Positions 26,302 through 37,670 of a stretch of DNA of 64,000 bases are shown piece by piece. The notes under the pieces are model-generated. The model had not been told where the DNA came from and did no database searches. It saw only the letters and a program-made list of their open reading frames with translations. This DNA comes from Thermus sp. LT1-2-5. GTDB lineage: Bacteria; Deinococcota; Deinococci; Deinococcales; Thermaceae. A program made the position numbers and the translations under genes. Position 1 is the stretch's first letter, and every line of letters starts with the position of its first letter. The stretch is from assembly GCF_040363165.1 (NCBI RefSeq), contig NZ_BSRG01000002.1, forward strand, positions 186,001-250,000, written 5' to 3'.

Positions 26302-26349
26302 ATGCGGCGGGGCATCCTGCTAGACCTAGACCGGGCGGGCCCGGTCTAG
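26302..26349 (+). CDS. leuL: leu leader peptide (MRRGILLDLDRAGPV)
   Basis: A 15-codon frame directly behind the leu promoter. It contains an Ile codon followed by Leu-Leu, then Leu again (CTG CTA ... CTA, including the rarer CTA) within four codons, and stops inside a strong hairpin. Its position before an attenuator and leuC is that of a leucine leader peptide: ribosome stalling at the Leu codons would prevent the first hairpin and favour read-through. The symbol leuL is by analogy. Confidence 0.8.
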   Translation: MRRGILLDLDRAGPV

Positions 26350-26398
26350 GGAGGCCTTTCCGCTTTCCCCCGGGCCCCAAGGACCCGGGGGGCTTTTT
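26326..26398 (+). promoter_or_regulatory. leu operon transcription attenuator
   Basis: Hairpin A (26326-26349) is a perfect 11-bp stem with a GG loop, spanning the last Leu codon to the leader stop. Hairpin B (arms 26367-26374 and 26384-26391, then TTTTT at 26394-26398) is a Rho-independent terminator just before leuC. The segment GGGCCCGG at 26337-26344 is exactly complementary to CCGGGCCC at 26370-26377, so an alternative antiterminator pairing excludes both hairpins. This is textbook attenuator geometry. Confidence 0.82.
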
Positions 26399-26412
26399 AT
26401 AGGGAGGGAGCC

Positions 26413-27831
26413 ATGGGAAAGACGCTGTACGAGAAGGTTTGGGAAGCCCACGAGGTAAGGAGGCTCAGAAACGGGCAGAGCCAGCTCTTCATAGACCTGC
26501 ACCTCCTGCACGAGGTGACGAGCCCTCAGGCCTTCGGGATGCTGAAGGACCTGGGGCTCAAGGTGCGCTACCCGCACCGCACCTTCGCCACCGTGGACCA
26601 CATCGTCCCCACCCACGACCGCACCGAGCCCTTCCAAGACCCCCTGGCCCAGAGCATGCTGGAGGCCCTCCGGCATAACACCCAGGAACACGGCATCACC
26701 TTCTTTGACCTGGGGAGCGGAAACCAGGGTATCGTCCACGTGATTGGGCCCCAGCTCGGCCTCACCCAACCCGGCATGACCATCGCCTGCGGCGACTCCC
26801 ACACCTCCACCCACGGGGCCTTCGGGGCGGTGGCCTTCGGCATCGGCACCAGCCAGGTGCGGGACGTCCTCGCCACCCAGACCCTAGCCGCCCAGAAGCT
26901 CAAGGTGCGGCGGATCAACGTGGAGGGGAAGCTTGCCCCCGGGGTCTACGCCAAGGACGTGATCCTCCACCTCATCCGCCACCTGGGGGTGAAGGGGGGC
27001 TTGGGCTACGCCTACGAGTACGGGGGAAGCGCCGTGGAGGCCATGGACATGGAAAGCCGCATGACGCTTTGCAACATGTCCATTGAAGGTGGGGCCCGGG
27101 TGGGCTACGTGAACCCCGACGAGACCACCTTCCGCTACCTCGAGGGCCGCCCCTACGTCCCCAAAGGGGCCGAGTGGGAGGAGGCCAAGAAGCGGTGGCT
27201 CGCCTGGCGCTCCGACCCCGACGCCTCCTACGACGACGTGGTCACCTTCCGCGCCGAGGAAATCGCCCCCACCGTCACCTGGGGCATCACTCCGGGGCAG
27301 GCCATCCCCATAGACGGCCGCATCCCCCTCTTGGAGGAACTTCCCGAGGAGGAGCGCCCCGTGGCCGAGGAGGCCTTGGCCTACATGGGCTTCCAGCCGG
27401 GACAGCCCATCAAGGGGGTGCCCATCCAGGTGGCCTTCATCGGGAGCTGCACCAACGCAAGGCTTTCCGACCTGCGGGAGGTGGCCCGCTACCTCAAGGG
27501 GCACAGGGTGAAGAAGGGGGTGCGGGCCCTGGTGGTGCCGGGCTCGGAGTGGGTGGCGAAGCGGGCCGAGGAGGAAGGGATCGCCGAGATCTTCCGCGAG
27601 GCGGGGTTTGAGTGGCGCAACCCGGGGTGCTCCATGTGCCTGGCCATGAACCCCGACCGCCTGGAAGGGGACGAGCTTTGCGCCTCCAGCTCCAACCGCA
27701 ACTACAAAGGGCGCATGGGAAGCCCCAGGGGGCGCACGGTGCTCATGAGCCCCCTCATGGTGGCGGCGGCGGCGGTGGCCGGGGAGATTGCCGACGCCCG
27801 GGAGGTCTTCGGCGTGGTGGGCGCGCGCTAA
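26413..27831 (+). CDS. leuC: 3-isopropylmalate dehydratase large subunit
   Basis: A 472-residue aconitase-family protein that, with LeuD, isomerises 2- to 3-isopropylmalate. The [4Fe-4S] cysteines are in [15 protein letters not shown] and [12 protein letters not shown]-terminal motifs [12 protein letters not shown] and [10 protein letters not shown] are those of bacterial LeuC. AGGGAGGGAG precedes the ATG, right after the attenuator. Confidence 0.97.
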   Translation: MGKTLYEKVWEAHEVRRLRNGQSQLFIDLHLLHEVTSPQAFGMLKDLGLKVRYPHRTFATVDHIVPTHDRTEPFQDPLAQSMLEALRHNTQEHGITFFDLGSGNQGIVHVIGPQLGLTQPGMTIACGDSHTSTHGAFGAVAFGIGTSQVRDVLATQTLAAQKLKVRRINVEGKLAPGVYAKDVILHLIRHLGVKGGLGYAYEYGGSAVEAMDMESRMTLCNMSIEGGARVGYVNPDETTFRYLEGRPYVPKGAEWEEAKKRWLAWRSDPDASYDDVVTFRAEEIAPTVTWGITPGQAIPIDGRIPLLEELPEEERPVAEEALAYMGFQPGQPIKGVPIQVAFIGSCTNARLSDLREVARYLKGHRVKKGVRALVVPGSEWVAKRAEEEGIAEIFREAGFEWRNPGCSMCLAMNPDRLEGDELCASSSNRNYKGRMGSPRGRTVLMSPLMVAAAAVAGEIADAREVFGVVGAR

Positions 27832-27842
27832 GGAGGTGCAGG

Positions 27843-29591
<1,749 letters not shown>

Positions 29592-29595
<4 letters not shown>

Positions 29596-29789
29596 CCCGC
29601 CATCGGACTACCCTAGACGCATTCCATCGCAGGGTGAAAGCCGGGGTGTTCCCCGAGGACCTGCGGCTTGGACTCGGGGAAGGAGACCTTCGCCACCCCG
29701 GAGGTGGAGCGTACCGGGAGGTGAAGGCCTCGGGCCCCGGGAAGCGGCTTTCCTTCCTGGGCGTGGCAATCCCCACGGAGGACCTATGA
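29592..29789 (+). CDS. small hypothetical ORF between leuB and SDR
   Basis: Sixty-five residues (MTRHRTTLDAFHRRVKAGVF...[11 protein letters not shown]). It overlaps both neighbours by ATGA. A weak AAGGAGG precedes the ATG. No family recognised; the sequence FPEDLRLGLGEGDLRHPGGG is low in complexity. Either a genuine small protein or the remnant of a longer gene. Confidence 0.42.
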
Positions 29790-30520
29790 GAAAGACCCTG
29801 ATCCTCACCGGGGCGAGCCGGGGCATCGGTAAAGCCCTAGCCCTGGAGCTCGCTAAGGCGGGTTACGACCTGGTGCTCAACGCCCGCTCGGAGGCCCCCC
29901 TAAGGGGGGTGGCGGAGGAGGCCCAGGCCCTGGGGGCTAGGGTGACCCACGTGGCGGGGAGCGCCGGCAAGGCCGAGGTGGCCGAGGCCCTGGTGCAGAA
30001 GGCGGTGGAGCTCGGCCACTTCTTCGGCTACATCCACAACGCCGGGGTCCTGCACCCAGGGCCTTTGCTCTACGAGGTAGCGGAGGCCCTCTTCATGGAG
30101 GTCCTCGAGGCCAACCTCCTCGCCGGCTACCAACTCGCCCGCTTCGCCTATCCCCTCCTAAGGCACCAGGGGGAAGGGCTTGCGGTCTACGTGGGCTCGG
30201 GGGCAGCGGAGACGAACCTCCCCGGCATCGGCGCCTACGCCGTGGCCAAGGCGGCGGAGGAGCACCTGGCGCGGCAGCTGGCCACGGAGGTGCCCGAGGT
30301 GGCCTGTTTTATTTACCGCCCCGGGGTGGTGGAAACCGAGATGCAACGTCAAGCCCGAGAGGCACAGGGAAGCGCTGCTCCTGTGCTGCAGCGGGTCTTT
30401 AGGGGCTACAAGGAAGAAGGCCTTCTACTTACGCCGGAGGAGGCGGCCAGGGCCCTGGTGCGCCTTCTCCCCAAGGCAAGGCAGTACCACGGCAAAACCG
30501 CCAGCTGGAGGGACGCATGA
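29786..30520 (+). CDS. short-chain dehydrogenase/reductase
   Basis: A 244-residue classical SDR with Rossmann motif [17 protein letters not shown] (residues 6-22), NAG motif at [12 protein letters not shown], catalytic Ser in VGSGAAETN and Tyr-x3-Lys in [11 protein letters not shown]. The cofactor is likely NADP(H), judging from NARSE after beta-2. It sits between leuB and ilvD, overlapping both, so it is made with the BCAA enzymes although no BCAA step needs it; substrate unknown. Confidence 0.88.
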   Translation: MRKTLILTGASRGIGKALALELAKAGYDLVLNARSEAPLRGVAEEAQALGARVTHVAGSAGKAEVAEALVQKAVELGHFFGYIHNAGVLHPGPLLYEVAEALFMEVLEANLLAGYQLARFAYPLLRHQGEGLAVYVGSGAAETNLPGIGAYAVAKAAEEHLARQLATEVPEVACFIYRPGVVETEMQRQAREAQGSAAPVLQRVFRGYKEEGLLLTPEEAARALVRLLPKARQYHGKTASWRDA

Positions 30521-32184
30521 GATCAGATCGCATCAAGAAAGGACTGCAGCAGGCCCCGGCCCGGAGCATGCTCCGGGCGGTGGGGGTGGGGGACGAGGAC
30601 TTCCACAGGCCCTTCGTGGGGGTGGTGAACACCTTTACGGATGGGATGCCCTGCAACTTCCACCTGCGGCAGCTGGCCCTGGACCTCAAGGCGGGCCTAA
30701 GGGAGGCGGGCCTGGTGCCCTTCGAGTTCGGGGCCCCCGCCATCTCCGACGGCATCAGCATGGGCACCCCGGGCATGCGGGCCAGCCTCGTGAGCCGCGA
30801 GGTCATCGCCGACAGCGTGGAGCTCGTGGCCCAGGGCTACCTTTACGACGGCATGGTGGCCCTTTCCGCCTGCGACAAGACCATCCCCGGGGGAGCCATG
30901 GGGGTCATCCGGAGCGGCGTCCCCGGCATGGTCCTCTACGGCGGCACCATCGCCCCCGGGGAGTGGCGGGGCAGGAAGCTCACCATCGTGGAGGTCTTTG
31001 AAGCGGTGGGCCAGCGGGCGGCGGGCAGGATCACGGACGAGGAGCTTTTGGAGGTGGAAAAGCGGGCCATCCCTGGCCCCGGGGCCTGCGGCGGCCAGTA
31101 CACCGCCAACACCATGGCCATGGTCCTCGAGGTCCTGGGCCTCTCCCCCGTGGGCTACAACGCCATCCCCGCCGTCCACCCGGAAAAAGCCCAGGCCACG
31201 CGGGCGGCGGGGCGGATCCTGGCCGAGGCCATCGCCAGGGACTGGAAGCCAAAGGACTTCCTCACCCGCAGAAGCTTCCTCAACGCCATCGCCACCGTGG
31301 CCGCCACGGGGGGGAGCACCAACGCCGTGCTCCACCTCCTGGCCATGGCCAAGGAGGCGGGGGTGGAGCTCCGCCTGGACGACTTCGACGAGGTTTCCCG
31401 CAAGACCCCGGTCATCGCCGACCTAAGGCCCTGGGGCACCTACACCGCCTGGGAGCTCTACGAGGCAGGGGGTACCGCCTTGGTCTTTAAGCGGCTTTTG
31501 GAAGCGGGCCTCCTCTATGGGGAGGAAAAGACCCTCACCGGAAAGACCCTGGCGGAGGAGGTGGAGCGGGCCTACCGCGAACGGGAAGGACAACAGGTGG
31601 TCTTCCCCGTGGAACGGGCCCTCAAGCCCCACGGGGGCCTAGTGGTGCTCAAAGGCAACCTCGCCCCCCAAGGGGCCGTTTTGAAGCTGGCCGGCACCGA
31701 GCGCACCTTCTTCGAGGGCACGGCCCGGGTCTTCGACTCGGAGGAGGCGGCCATGGAGAAGGTCCTCAAGGGGGAAATCTGCCCTGGGGACGTGGTGGTC
31801 ATCCGCTACGTGGGGCCCAAGGGGGCCCCCGGCATGCCGGAGATGCTCTCCGTGACCAGCGCCCTCGTGGGGGAGGGCCTGGGCCCCGAGGTAGCCCTCC
31901 TCACCGACGGCCGCTTCTCCGGGGGCACGCGGGGCCTCATGATCGGCCACATCGCCCCCGAGGCCTTCGTGGGCGGCCCCATCGCCCTCCTGGAGGAGGG
32001 GGACCGGGTGCGGATCGACGTGGAGAACCGCCGCCTCGAGGTCCTCCTCCCCGAGGAGGAGCTCGCCCGGCGCCGTGAGCGGTGGCAGCCCCGCCCACCC
32101 GCCTTTCGCCACGGGCTTTTCGCCCGTTACGCCGCCTTGGTGCGCCAGGCGGACGAGGGCGCCAGCCTGGAAAACCCCCTTTAG
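30517..32184 (+). CDS. ilvD: dihydroxy-acid dehydratase
   Basis: A 555-residue Fe-S dehydratase making the 2-keto acid precursors of Val, Ile and Leu. Cluster cysteines are found in [23 protein letters not shown] and [16 protein letters not shown]; further motifs are [24 protein letters not shown] and [16 protein letters not shown]. Its stop overlaps that of the convergent cytochrome gene by four bases with no terminator between them. Confidence 0.96.
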   Translation: MRSDRIKKGLQQAPARSMLRAVGVGDEDFHRPFVGVVNTFTDGMPCNFHLRQLALDLKAGLREAGLVPFEFGAPAISDGISMGTPGMRASLVSREVIADSVELVAQGYLYDGMVALSACDKTIPGGAMGVIRSGVPGMVLYGGTIAPGEWRGRKLTIVEVFEAVGQRAAGRITDEELLEVEKRAIPGPGACGGQYTANTMAMVLEVLGLSPVGYNAIPAVHPEKAQATRAAGRILAEAIARDWKPKDFLTRRSFLNAIATVAATGGSTNAVLHLLAMAKEAGVELRLDDFDEVSRKTPVIADLRPWGTYTAWELYEAGGTALVFKRLLEAGLLYGEEKTLTGKTLAEEVERAYREREGQQVVFPVERALKPHGGLVVLKGNLAPQGAVLKLAGTERTFFEGTARVFDSEEAAMEKVLKGEICPGDVVVIRYVGPKGAPGMPEMLSVTSALVGEGLGPEVALLTDGRFSGGTRGLMIGHIAPEAFVGGPIALLEEGDRVRIDVENRRLEVLLPEEELARRRERWQPRPPAFRHGLFARYAALVRQADEGASLENPL

Positions 32185-32555
32185 GGGCGCTTCACCTGGT
32201 CGGGGGTGAGGTTTAGCCCCCGCCCCCGCCGCACCTCCTCCGGGGTGAAGGCCTCCCCCTTGGCCCCGAGGAGGGCGCGGAGGTGGTTTAGAAGGGAGGC
32301 GACCTCTTCGTCCTTGAGCTGGGCGAAGCCGGGCATCAAACCCGCCTCGCCCTTCTTGCCGTAGAGGACCACCAGGACCAGGTAGCGCCGCCCTTCCGGG
32401 GTGGCGAAGAGGGGGGCCACCTCTTGAAGCCCTGGGTAAGGGCGCACCCCCTGGGCCCGCTCCCCGTGGCATTGGGCGCAAAGCCGCCGCCAAGGCTCCC
32501 CCCCCTGGGCCAGGGCCACAATCCCCAGAAGGAAGAGGGCCAGAAGCCGCTTCAT
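32181..32555 (-). CDS. small c-type cytochrome
   Basis: A 124-residue exported protein: signal peptide ([18 protein letters not shown]), haem-binding CAQCH at 26-30 and a probable axial Met in [14 protein letters not shown]. One class I haem domain covering most of the protein, with a C-terminal extension of about 30 residues. An electron carrier in the periplasm; the partner is not evident. Confidence 0.88.
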   Translation of the reverse strand: MKRLLALFLLGIVALAQGGEPWRRLCAQCHGERAQGVRPYPGLQEVAPLFATPEGRRYLVLVVLYGKKGEAGLMPGFAQLKDEEVASLLNHLRALLGAKGEAFTPEEVRRGRGLNLTPDQVKRP

Positions 32556-32561
32556 GGGCTC

Positions 32562-32567
32562 ATTATA
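32562..32567 (-). promoter_or_regulatory. consensus -10 box of the cytochrome gene
   Basis: A perfect TATAAT on the minus strand, six bases before the ATG, with no clear -35. Leaderless transcript expected. Confidence 0.62.
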
Positions 32568-32591
32568 GACAATAAACCTACCCTGGGCTCT

Positions 32592-33647
32592 TTAGCGGGC
32601 CTTTATCTCGGTCCAGACCCGGTCAAAAAGGGCGATTTCCGGCCCCAGGTCCTTGAGGTACTCTAGCTTGGCCCGAACCTCCTCGGGGGGAAAGACCACG
32701 GGGTCCTGGCGCATCTCCTCGGGCAGAAGGGGAATGGCGGCGGCCACCGGGGTGGCGTAGCGGGTGTACTCGGCCAAGGCGGCGGCGTTCTCCGGGGCCA
32801 AGAGGAAGTCAATAAAGCGGTAGGCCAGCTCCTGGGCTGGGCCCCGCTTCAGGACCACCAGGGCGTCGGTCCAAAGGGTTCCCCCTTCCTTGGGGATGAC
32901 GTAGCGGAGGCGCGCCTCCTCCTGGCGGGCCTGGAGGACGTCCCCCGAGTAGGCAAGGCTCAAGGCGGCGTCCCCCGCCAGGATGCGGTTTAGCGCCTCG
33001 ATGCCCCCGGCGAAGCCCACGGAGCGCCCCTTAGCCGCAATCAGGAGCTCCTTGGCCTTCTCCAAGGCCACGGGTTCGGTGGTGTTCACCGAGTAGCCCA
33101 AATACTTCAGCGCCGCCCCGATGGTCTCCCGCATCTCGTCCAGGAGGAGGAAAGGCCCCACCTGGCGCCCTGGGTCGAAGAACACGGCGTAGGAGTCCAC
33201 CGGGCCCTTCACCAGGTCCTCCCGGTAAGCGATCCCCGTGGTGCCCCAGAGGTAGGGGATGGAGTACTGGAGGCCCGGGTCGTAGGGGGGGTCTTGGAAA
33301 AAGGGGTCCAGGTTCTGGAGGTTGGAGAGCTTGGCCTTGTCCAAGGGAACGATGAGCCCCTCCCGGACCATCTGCAGCACGTAGTAGTCCGGGGCCACCA
33401 CCAAGGAGAACTCCTGGTCCGCTCCCGCCTTCAGCTTGGCCAGCATGGCCTCGGGGGACTCAAAGGTGTCCAGGACCACCTTGGCCCCGGTTTCCGCCTC
33501 GAACTTCTTCACGAGCTCCTCGGGGATGTAATCCGCCCAGTTCAGGAAGTAGAGGGTGCCCGCCCCCTGGGCCGGCCGGGGCCGGAGCAGGAAAACCCCC
33601 AACAGGACCAAAACCGCCAGGAAAAGAAAGACCGTCACACGCCTCAT
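32592..33647 (-). CDS. potD: spermidine/putrescine ABC transporter binding protein
   Basis: A 351-residue type II periplasmic binding protein with an N-terminal signal segment (MRRVTVFLFLAVLVLLGVFLL). PotD/PotF features include LYFLNWADYIPEELVKKFEAETGAKVVLDTF, LVVAPDYYVLQMVREG and YLWGTTGIAYREDLV (aromatic polyamine box). In Thermus, which makes many unusual long and branched polyamines, the ligand could be one of these. ATGA overlap with potC. Confidence 0.93.
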   Translation of the reverse strand: MRRVTVFLFLAVLVLLGVFLLRPRPAQGAGTLYFLNWADYIPEELVKKFEAETGAKVVLDTFESPEAMLAKLKAGADQEFSLVVAPDYYVLQMVREGLIVPLDKAKLSNLQNLDPFFQDPPYDPGLQYSIPYLWGTTGIAYREDLVKGPVDSYAVFFDPGRQVGPFLLLDEMRETIGAALKYLGYSVNTTEPVALEKAKELLIAAKGRSVGFAGGIEALNRILAGDAALSLAYSGDVLQARQEEARLRYVIPKEGGTLWTDALVVLKRGPAQELAYRFIDFLLAPENAAALAEYTRYATPVAAAIPLLPEEMRQDPVVFPPEEVRAKLEYLKDLGPEIALFDRVWTEIKAR

Positions 33648-34423
33648 ACCCGCCTCCGGGAAAGAGCATACCCCAAAGCCAGAAAAACCGCCGAAAGGCC
33701 CACGATAAGGGTGGAAAGGGCATGGACCTTAGGGCTCACTCCTAGCTTGACGCTAGAGTAGATGTAGAGGGGCAAGGTGGTGGCCCCGGGGCCAGCGGTG
33801 AAGAAGGTGACCACGAAGTCGTCTAAGGAGAGGGTAAGGGCGAGGAGGGCCCCCGCCGCCACCCCCGGCCAGGCCAAGGGCAAGGTGACGTAGAGGAAGG
33901 TCTGGAAGCCCCTGGCCCCCAGGTCCCGGGCCGCCTCCTCCAAGGCGGGGTCCAGAAGGAGAAGCCGGGAGCGCACCACCAAGGTGACGAAGGCCAGCTG
34001 GAAGGTAATGTGGCCCAGGATCACGGTGAGGAGGGAAAGCCGGGGAAAACCGAAAAGCTCCCGGGAAAAGGCAAAGAGGAGCAAAAGCGAGATCCCCATG
34101 ACCACGTCGGGCACCACCACCGGGACATAAAGGAGGTAGCGCAAAAGCGCCTTGCCCCAAAAGCGGTAGCGCACCATGCCCAAGGCGAGGAGCGTACCCA
34201 AGACCGTGGAAACCAGGGTGGAAACCAGGGCCACCGTCAGGGTGTTTAGGAAGTACTCCAACACACGCGGATCCTGGAACAGGGCCCGGTACCAGTCCAG
34301 GGTGAAGCCGCTGAAGCGCACCCCCCGGCGGCTCTCGTTGAAGGAAAGGGCCACGATGACCAGGATGGGCCCATAGAGGAAGAGGTAGACCAAGAGGGCG
34401 TGGAGGGAAAGTAGCCGCCTCAT
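33644..34423 (-). CDS. potC: polyamine ABC transporter permease
   Basis: A 259-residue MetI-like permease with six membrane segments. The N-terminal LYGPILVIVALSFNESRRGVRFSGFTLDWYRALFQD is typical of PotC/PotI, and the EAA loop is EEAARDLGARGFQTFLYVTLPLAWPGVAAGALLAL. Starts overlapping potB's stop. Confidence 0.94.
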   Translation of the reverse strand: MRRLLSLHALLVYLFLYGPILVIVALSFNESRRGVRFSGFTLDWYRALFQDPRVLEYFLNTLTVALVSTLVSTVLGTLLALGMVRYRFWGKALLRYLLYVPVVVPDVVMGISLLLLFAFSRELFGFPRLSLLTVILGHITFQLAFVTLVVRSRLLLLDPALEEAARDLGARGFQTFLYVTLPLAWPGVAAGALLALTLSLDDFVVTFFTAGPGATTLPLYIYSSVKLGVSPKVHALSTLIVGLSAVFLALGYALSRRRV

Positions 34424-35280
34424 ACCAGCTCCTCGAGCCCCCTTTCCCCCTGGATCCGGGCGTACAGGTAAAGGCTTAGGAGGACGAAGCCCATGAGGAA
34501 AACGCTCAAGGCCGCCCCGAAGGCCCAGTCCCGGGTGACGCCGAACTGCTGTTGGATGAGGTTGCCGATGAGGACCACCCGCCCCGCCCCCAAAAGGTCC
34601 GCCACCACGAAGGTGCCCATGGCGGGGATAAAGACGAGGACGCTACCGGCAAAGAGCCCGGGATAAGTCTGGGGGAGCACGGCGTGCAAGAAGGCGCGGA
34701 AGGGCCTCGCCCCCAGGTCGTAGGCCGCCTCCAAAAGCTGCCAGTCCAGCCTCTCCACGCTGGCGTAGACGGGCAGGACAAAGAAGGGCAAGAAGGTGTA
34801 GACCGTGGCCAGGAGCACGGCGCCAAAGGAGGGGTAGAAGGCGAAGGGGCCCAGGCCGAAGGCCCCCAGAAAGGCGTTCACCAGGCCTTCCCGCTGGAGC
34901 AAGACCAGCCAGGCGTAGACCCGGATGAGGAAGTTGGTGAGGAAGGGCAGGAGGAGCAAAAAGAGGAGGAGGTCCCGCTTGGGATGGCGGGCGATGTAAA
35001 AGGCCAAGGGGTAGCCCAAGAGGGCGGAAAGGAGGGTAGCCCAGACCCCCACCAGGAGGCTTTGGGCGAAGGCCTCGAGGTAGACGGGCTGGAGAGCCCG
35101 GGCGTAATTGTGAAGCCCTAAGGGCAGGCCGAGCTCCCCATAAGGCCCCCGGGAGAGGAAAGAGGCCAGGAGGACCAAAAGGGAAGGGAGAAGCACAAAG
35201 AGGAAGAGCCAAAGCCCCCCCGGCCCTACGGTGACCAGGACCCGCAAGATGCGCTGCCCAGGAGTCGCCGCCTCATTCAT
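34420..35280 (-). CDS. potB: polyamine ABC transporter permease
   Basis: A 286-residue MetI-like permease with six segments; EAA loop LLEAAYDLGARPFRAFLHAVLPQTYPGLFAGSVLVF. I place the start at ATG 35280, which overlaps the potA stop; an extension to 35331 would be inside potA. Order potA-potB-potC-potD as in E. coli. Confidence 0.93.
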   Translation of the reverse strand: MNEAATPGQRILRVLVTVGPGGLWLFLFVLLPSLLVLLASFLSRGPYGELGLPLGLHNYARALQPVYLEAFAQSLLVGVWATLLSALLGYPLAFYIARHPKRDLLLFLLLLPFLTNFLIRVYAWLVLLQREGLVNAFLGAFGLGPFAFYPSFGAVLLATVYTFLPFFVLPVYASVERLDWQLLEAAYDLGARPFRAFLHAVLPQTYPGLFAGSVLVFIPAMGTFVVADLLGAGRVVLIGNLIQQQFGVTRDWAFGAALSVFLMGFVLLSLYLYARIQGERGLEELV

Positions 35281-36340
35281 GAACCACCACCAGGTTCTCC
35301 GGGGGAAGGTAGCAGTAAACCTCCTCCCCATAGCCGAACTCCTCCGCCCCTGGCTCCTGCAGGTCCTGGTTGAGGGTGTAGGCGAGAAGCCGCACCTCCC
35401 CCGCCCTAAGGTAGTACTGGTTCTCCGCCCCCGTGTAGACGATCTCCTCCACCGCCGCCCGCACCAGGTTCTCCCGGGCCGGGGCCCCGTTTTGCGCCGG
35501 GTAGAGGCGGATCTTTTCCGGGCGGATGGCCAAGAGGGCCTCCTTCTGCAAGGGCTCTTTCAGGCGCAAGGGCCCCAGGGGGGTTTCCGCCCCCAAAGGG
35601 TGGGGCTTAGCAGGAAGGAAGTTGGAGCGGCCTAAAAACTCGGCCACAAAGCGGCTCTTGGGCCGCTCGTACACCTCGTCGGGAAGGCCCATCTGCACGA
35701 TGCGCCCTTCCCGCATCACGGCGATGCGGTCCGACATGACCAAAGCCTCTTCCTGGTCGTGGGTGACGAAGATGAAGGTGGTGCCAAGCCGCCTCTGGAG
35801 CTGCATGAGCTCCACCCGAAGCTCCTGGCGTAGCCGAGCATCCAAGGCGGAAAGGGGCTCGTCCAAAAGGAGGACCAAGGGCTCTAAGACCAGGGCCCGG
35901 GCCAGGGCCACCCGCTGCTTCTGCCCCCCGGAAAGCTCCCGGGGGTAGCGCTTCTCCAGGCCCATAAGGTCCACGAGCTCCAAGGCCCAGGCCACCTTCC
36001 GCTTCACCTCCGCCTGGGCCAGGCCCTTCATCCGAAGGCCGAAGGCCACGTTCCCCTCCACGGTCATGTGGGGGAAAAGGGCGTAGTTTTGAAACACGGT
36101 GTTCACTGGCCGGGCGTAAGGGGGAACCCCCGCCATGTCCTTACCGGCGATCTCCACCCGCCCGGCGTCCGGCGTGTCGAACCCGGCCAGGATCCGCAAA
36201 AGGGTAGTCTTGCCGCACCCAGAAGGCCCCAGGAGGCTGAAGAACTCCCCCCTTCGCACCTCCAGGTCCACCCCGTCCAAGGCCACCACCCCGCCGAAGG
36301 CCTTGCGCACCCCGGCCACGCGCACCAGCACCTCCGCCAC
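35273..36340 (-). CDS. potA: polyamine ABC transporter ATP-binding protein
   Basis: A 355-residue ATPase: Walker A GPSGCGKTTLLRILAGFDTP, VFQNYALFPHMTVEGNVAFGL, signature LSGGQKQRVALARAL, Walker B VLLLDEPLSALDARLRQEL, then a C-terminal TOBE regulatory domain (about 240-355). The phrase IFVTHDQEEALVMSDRIAVM is characteristic of the CUT1/Pot group. Starts at GTG, 18 bases after rodA. Confidence 0.94.
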   Translation of the reverse strand: MAEVLVRVAGVRKAFGGVVALDGVDLEVRRGEFFSLLGPSGCGKTTLLRILAGFDTPDAGRVEIAGKDMAGVPPYARPVNTVFQNYALFPHMTVEGNVAFGLRMKGLAQAEVKRKVAWALELVDLMGLEKRYPRELSGGQKQRVALARALVLEPLVLLLDEPLSALDARLRQELRVELMQLQRRLGTTFIFVTHDQEEALVMSDRIAVMREGRIVQMGLPDEVYERPKSRFVAEFLGRSNFLPAKPHPLGAETPLGPLRLKEPLQKEALLAIRPEKIRLYPAQNGAPARENLVRAAVEEIVYTGAENQYYLRAGEVRLLAYTLNQDLQEPGAEEFGYGEEVYCYLPPENLVVVHE

Positions 36341-36358
36341 GGGGCCCAGTTTAGCAGG

Positions 36359-37438
36359 CTAGGGCGCCGCCCGGTCCCGGTGGACCAAAAGGACCAGACC
36401 CAGGGAAAAGAGGGTGGCCATCAGGCTAGAACCCCCGTAGGAAAAAAGGGGCAGGGTTAGGCCGGTGACGGGCATCACCCCCAAGGCCACCCCTAGGTTC
36501 ACCACCACCTGAAAGCCCAGCATCCCCCCCACGCCGGCGAGGAAAAGGCGGTCGGCCATGCGGGAACACTCCAGGGCCAAGCCCAAGAGGCGAAGGAGCA
36601 AAAGGGCGTAAAGGCCCAGGAGGGCCACCGCCCCCACGAACCCCCATTCCTCCGCCCAAACCGCAAAGACAAAGTCCGTGTGGCGGAAGGGCACGAAGCC
36701 CAGTTGCGTCTGGGTTCCTTGCCCGTACCCCTTGCCGAAAAGCCCCCCAGAACCGATGGCGATGGTGGACTGGATCACCTGGAAGCCCTGGCCCAAGGGG
36801 TCGCGGTAGGGGTCCAAAACGATGAGGACCCGCTCCCGCTGGTAAGGCTTGAGGTTGGGCCAGACCACGGTGGGCACCAGGAGGACCAGGGCCAAGACCC
36901 CCACCAAAAGATGCTTCCAAGGAAGCCCCCGCACAAAGAGCACGGCGAAGGCGCCGAAGAGGACCACTAGGGTGCCCCCAAGGTCGGGCTGGAGGAGGAG
37001 GAGCGCCGCCACCGGGGCCGTGAGGAGGCCTGGCAAGACGTAGTCCCAAACCCGGCGGATGGGCCTTTCCTCCAGGAGGCGGGCCAGGGCCAGGACCAGG
37101 CCCACCTTGGCAAGCTCCAGGGGCTGGAACTGGAGAGGCCCCAGGACAAACCAGGCCTTGGCCCCGTTGATCTCCCGGCCCACCCCAAGCACCGCCACCA
37201 AGAGGGCCAGGGAAAGGGCGTAAAGGGGGTAGGCCCAGGCGAAGAGGAGCCTGCGGGAGAGGAACTGGACCGCCACCGCAAGCCCCAGTCCCAAGGCCAG
37301 GGCCAAGGCTTGCCGTGGGATCAGGGCGGGGTCCGGGGTGGCGCTTTTCAGATTGAGGAGCCCCAGGGCAGCCAGGGCCAAGGCCAGGAGGATCAGGCCC
37401 CAGTCGTAGGCGAGAAGGTTAGGCCGTCTGAGGACCAT
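36359..37438 (-). CDS. rodA: rod shape-determining protein RodA (SEDS glycosyltransferase)
   Basis: A 359-residue SEDS protein with about ten membrane segments, polymerising lipid II glycan for elongation. Conserved features are GREINGAKAWFVLGPLQFQPLELAKVGLVLAL, LQPDLGGTLVVL, the catalytic-loop region SGGLFGKGYGQGTQTQLGFVPFRHTDFVFAVWAEEWG and GLTLPLFSYGGSSLMATL. The QF.PLEL/PLQ wording fits RodA better than FtsW. It lies after minE and before potA, possibly co-transcribed with minDE. Confidence 0.95.
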   Translation of the reverse strand: MVLRRPNLLAYDWGLILLALALAALGLLNLKSATPDPALIPRQALALALGLGLAVAVQFLSRRLLFAWAYPLYALSLALLVAVLGVGREINGAKAWFVLGPLQFQPLELAKVGLVLALARLLEERPIRRVWDYVLPGLLTAPVAALLLLQPDLGGTLVVLFGAFAVLFVRGLPWKHLLVGVLALVLLVPTVVWPNLKPYQRERVLIVLDPYRDPLGQGFQVIQSTIAIGSGGLFGKGYGQGTQTQLGFVPFRHTDFVFAVWAEEWGFVGAVALLGLYALLLLRLLGLALECSRMADRLFLAGVGGMLGFQVVVNLGVALGVMPVTGLTLPLFSYGGSSLMATLFSLGLVLLVHRDRAAP

Positions 37439-37445
37439 GCCGCCC

Positions 37446-37670
37446 TTAGCGCAAGGGGATGTCCGCCACCAGCACCACCTTCTCCCCCCGTTCCTCCAGG
37501 GCCACCTGAAGCCCCTCCTCCTGGGCAGGGAAGTAGCGGCGGAGGACCTCCAAAAGGTCCTTTTTTAGGCTTTCCACCAACCCCGGGGAAAGCCTGGCCC
37601 GGTCGTAGGCCAAGACCAGCTTGAGCCTCTCCTTGGCCTTTTCCTTGCTCCGCTTACGCCACCACATCAC
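37446..37670 (-). CDS. minE: cell division topological specificity factor MinE
   Basis: A 74-residue protein with the MinE layout: a short N-terminal amphipathic segment (WWRKRSKEKAKERLKLVLAYDRARLSP, including the anti-MinCD helix) and a C-terminal dimer domain (GLVESLKKDLLEVLRRYFPAQ...). It drives MinD off the membrane. ATGA coupling with minD. Confidence 0.93.
   Translation of the reverse strand: MMWWRKRSKEKAKERLKLVLAYDRARLSPGLVESLKKDLLEVLRRYFPAQEEGLQVALEERGEKVVLVADIPLR

Noticed and set aside
27612-27842. An upstream extension of leuD
   Set aside because: The extra frame lies out of frame within leuC; ATG 27843 has AAGGAGG.
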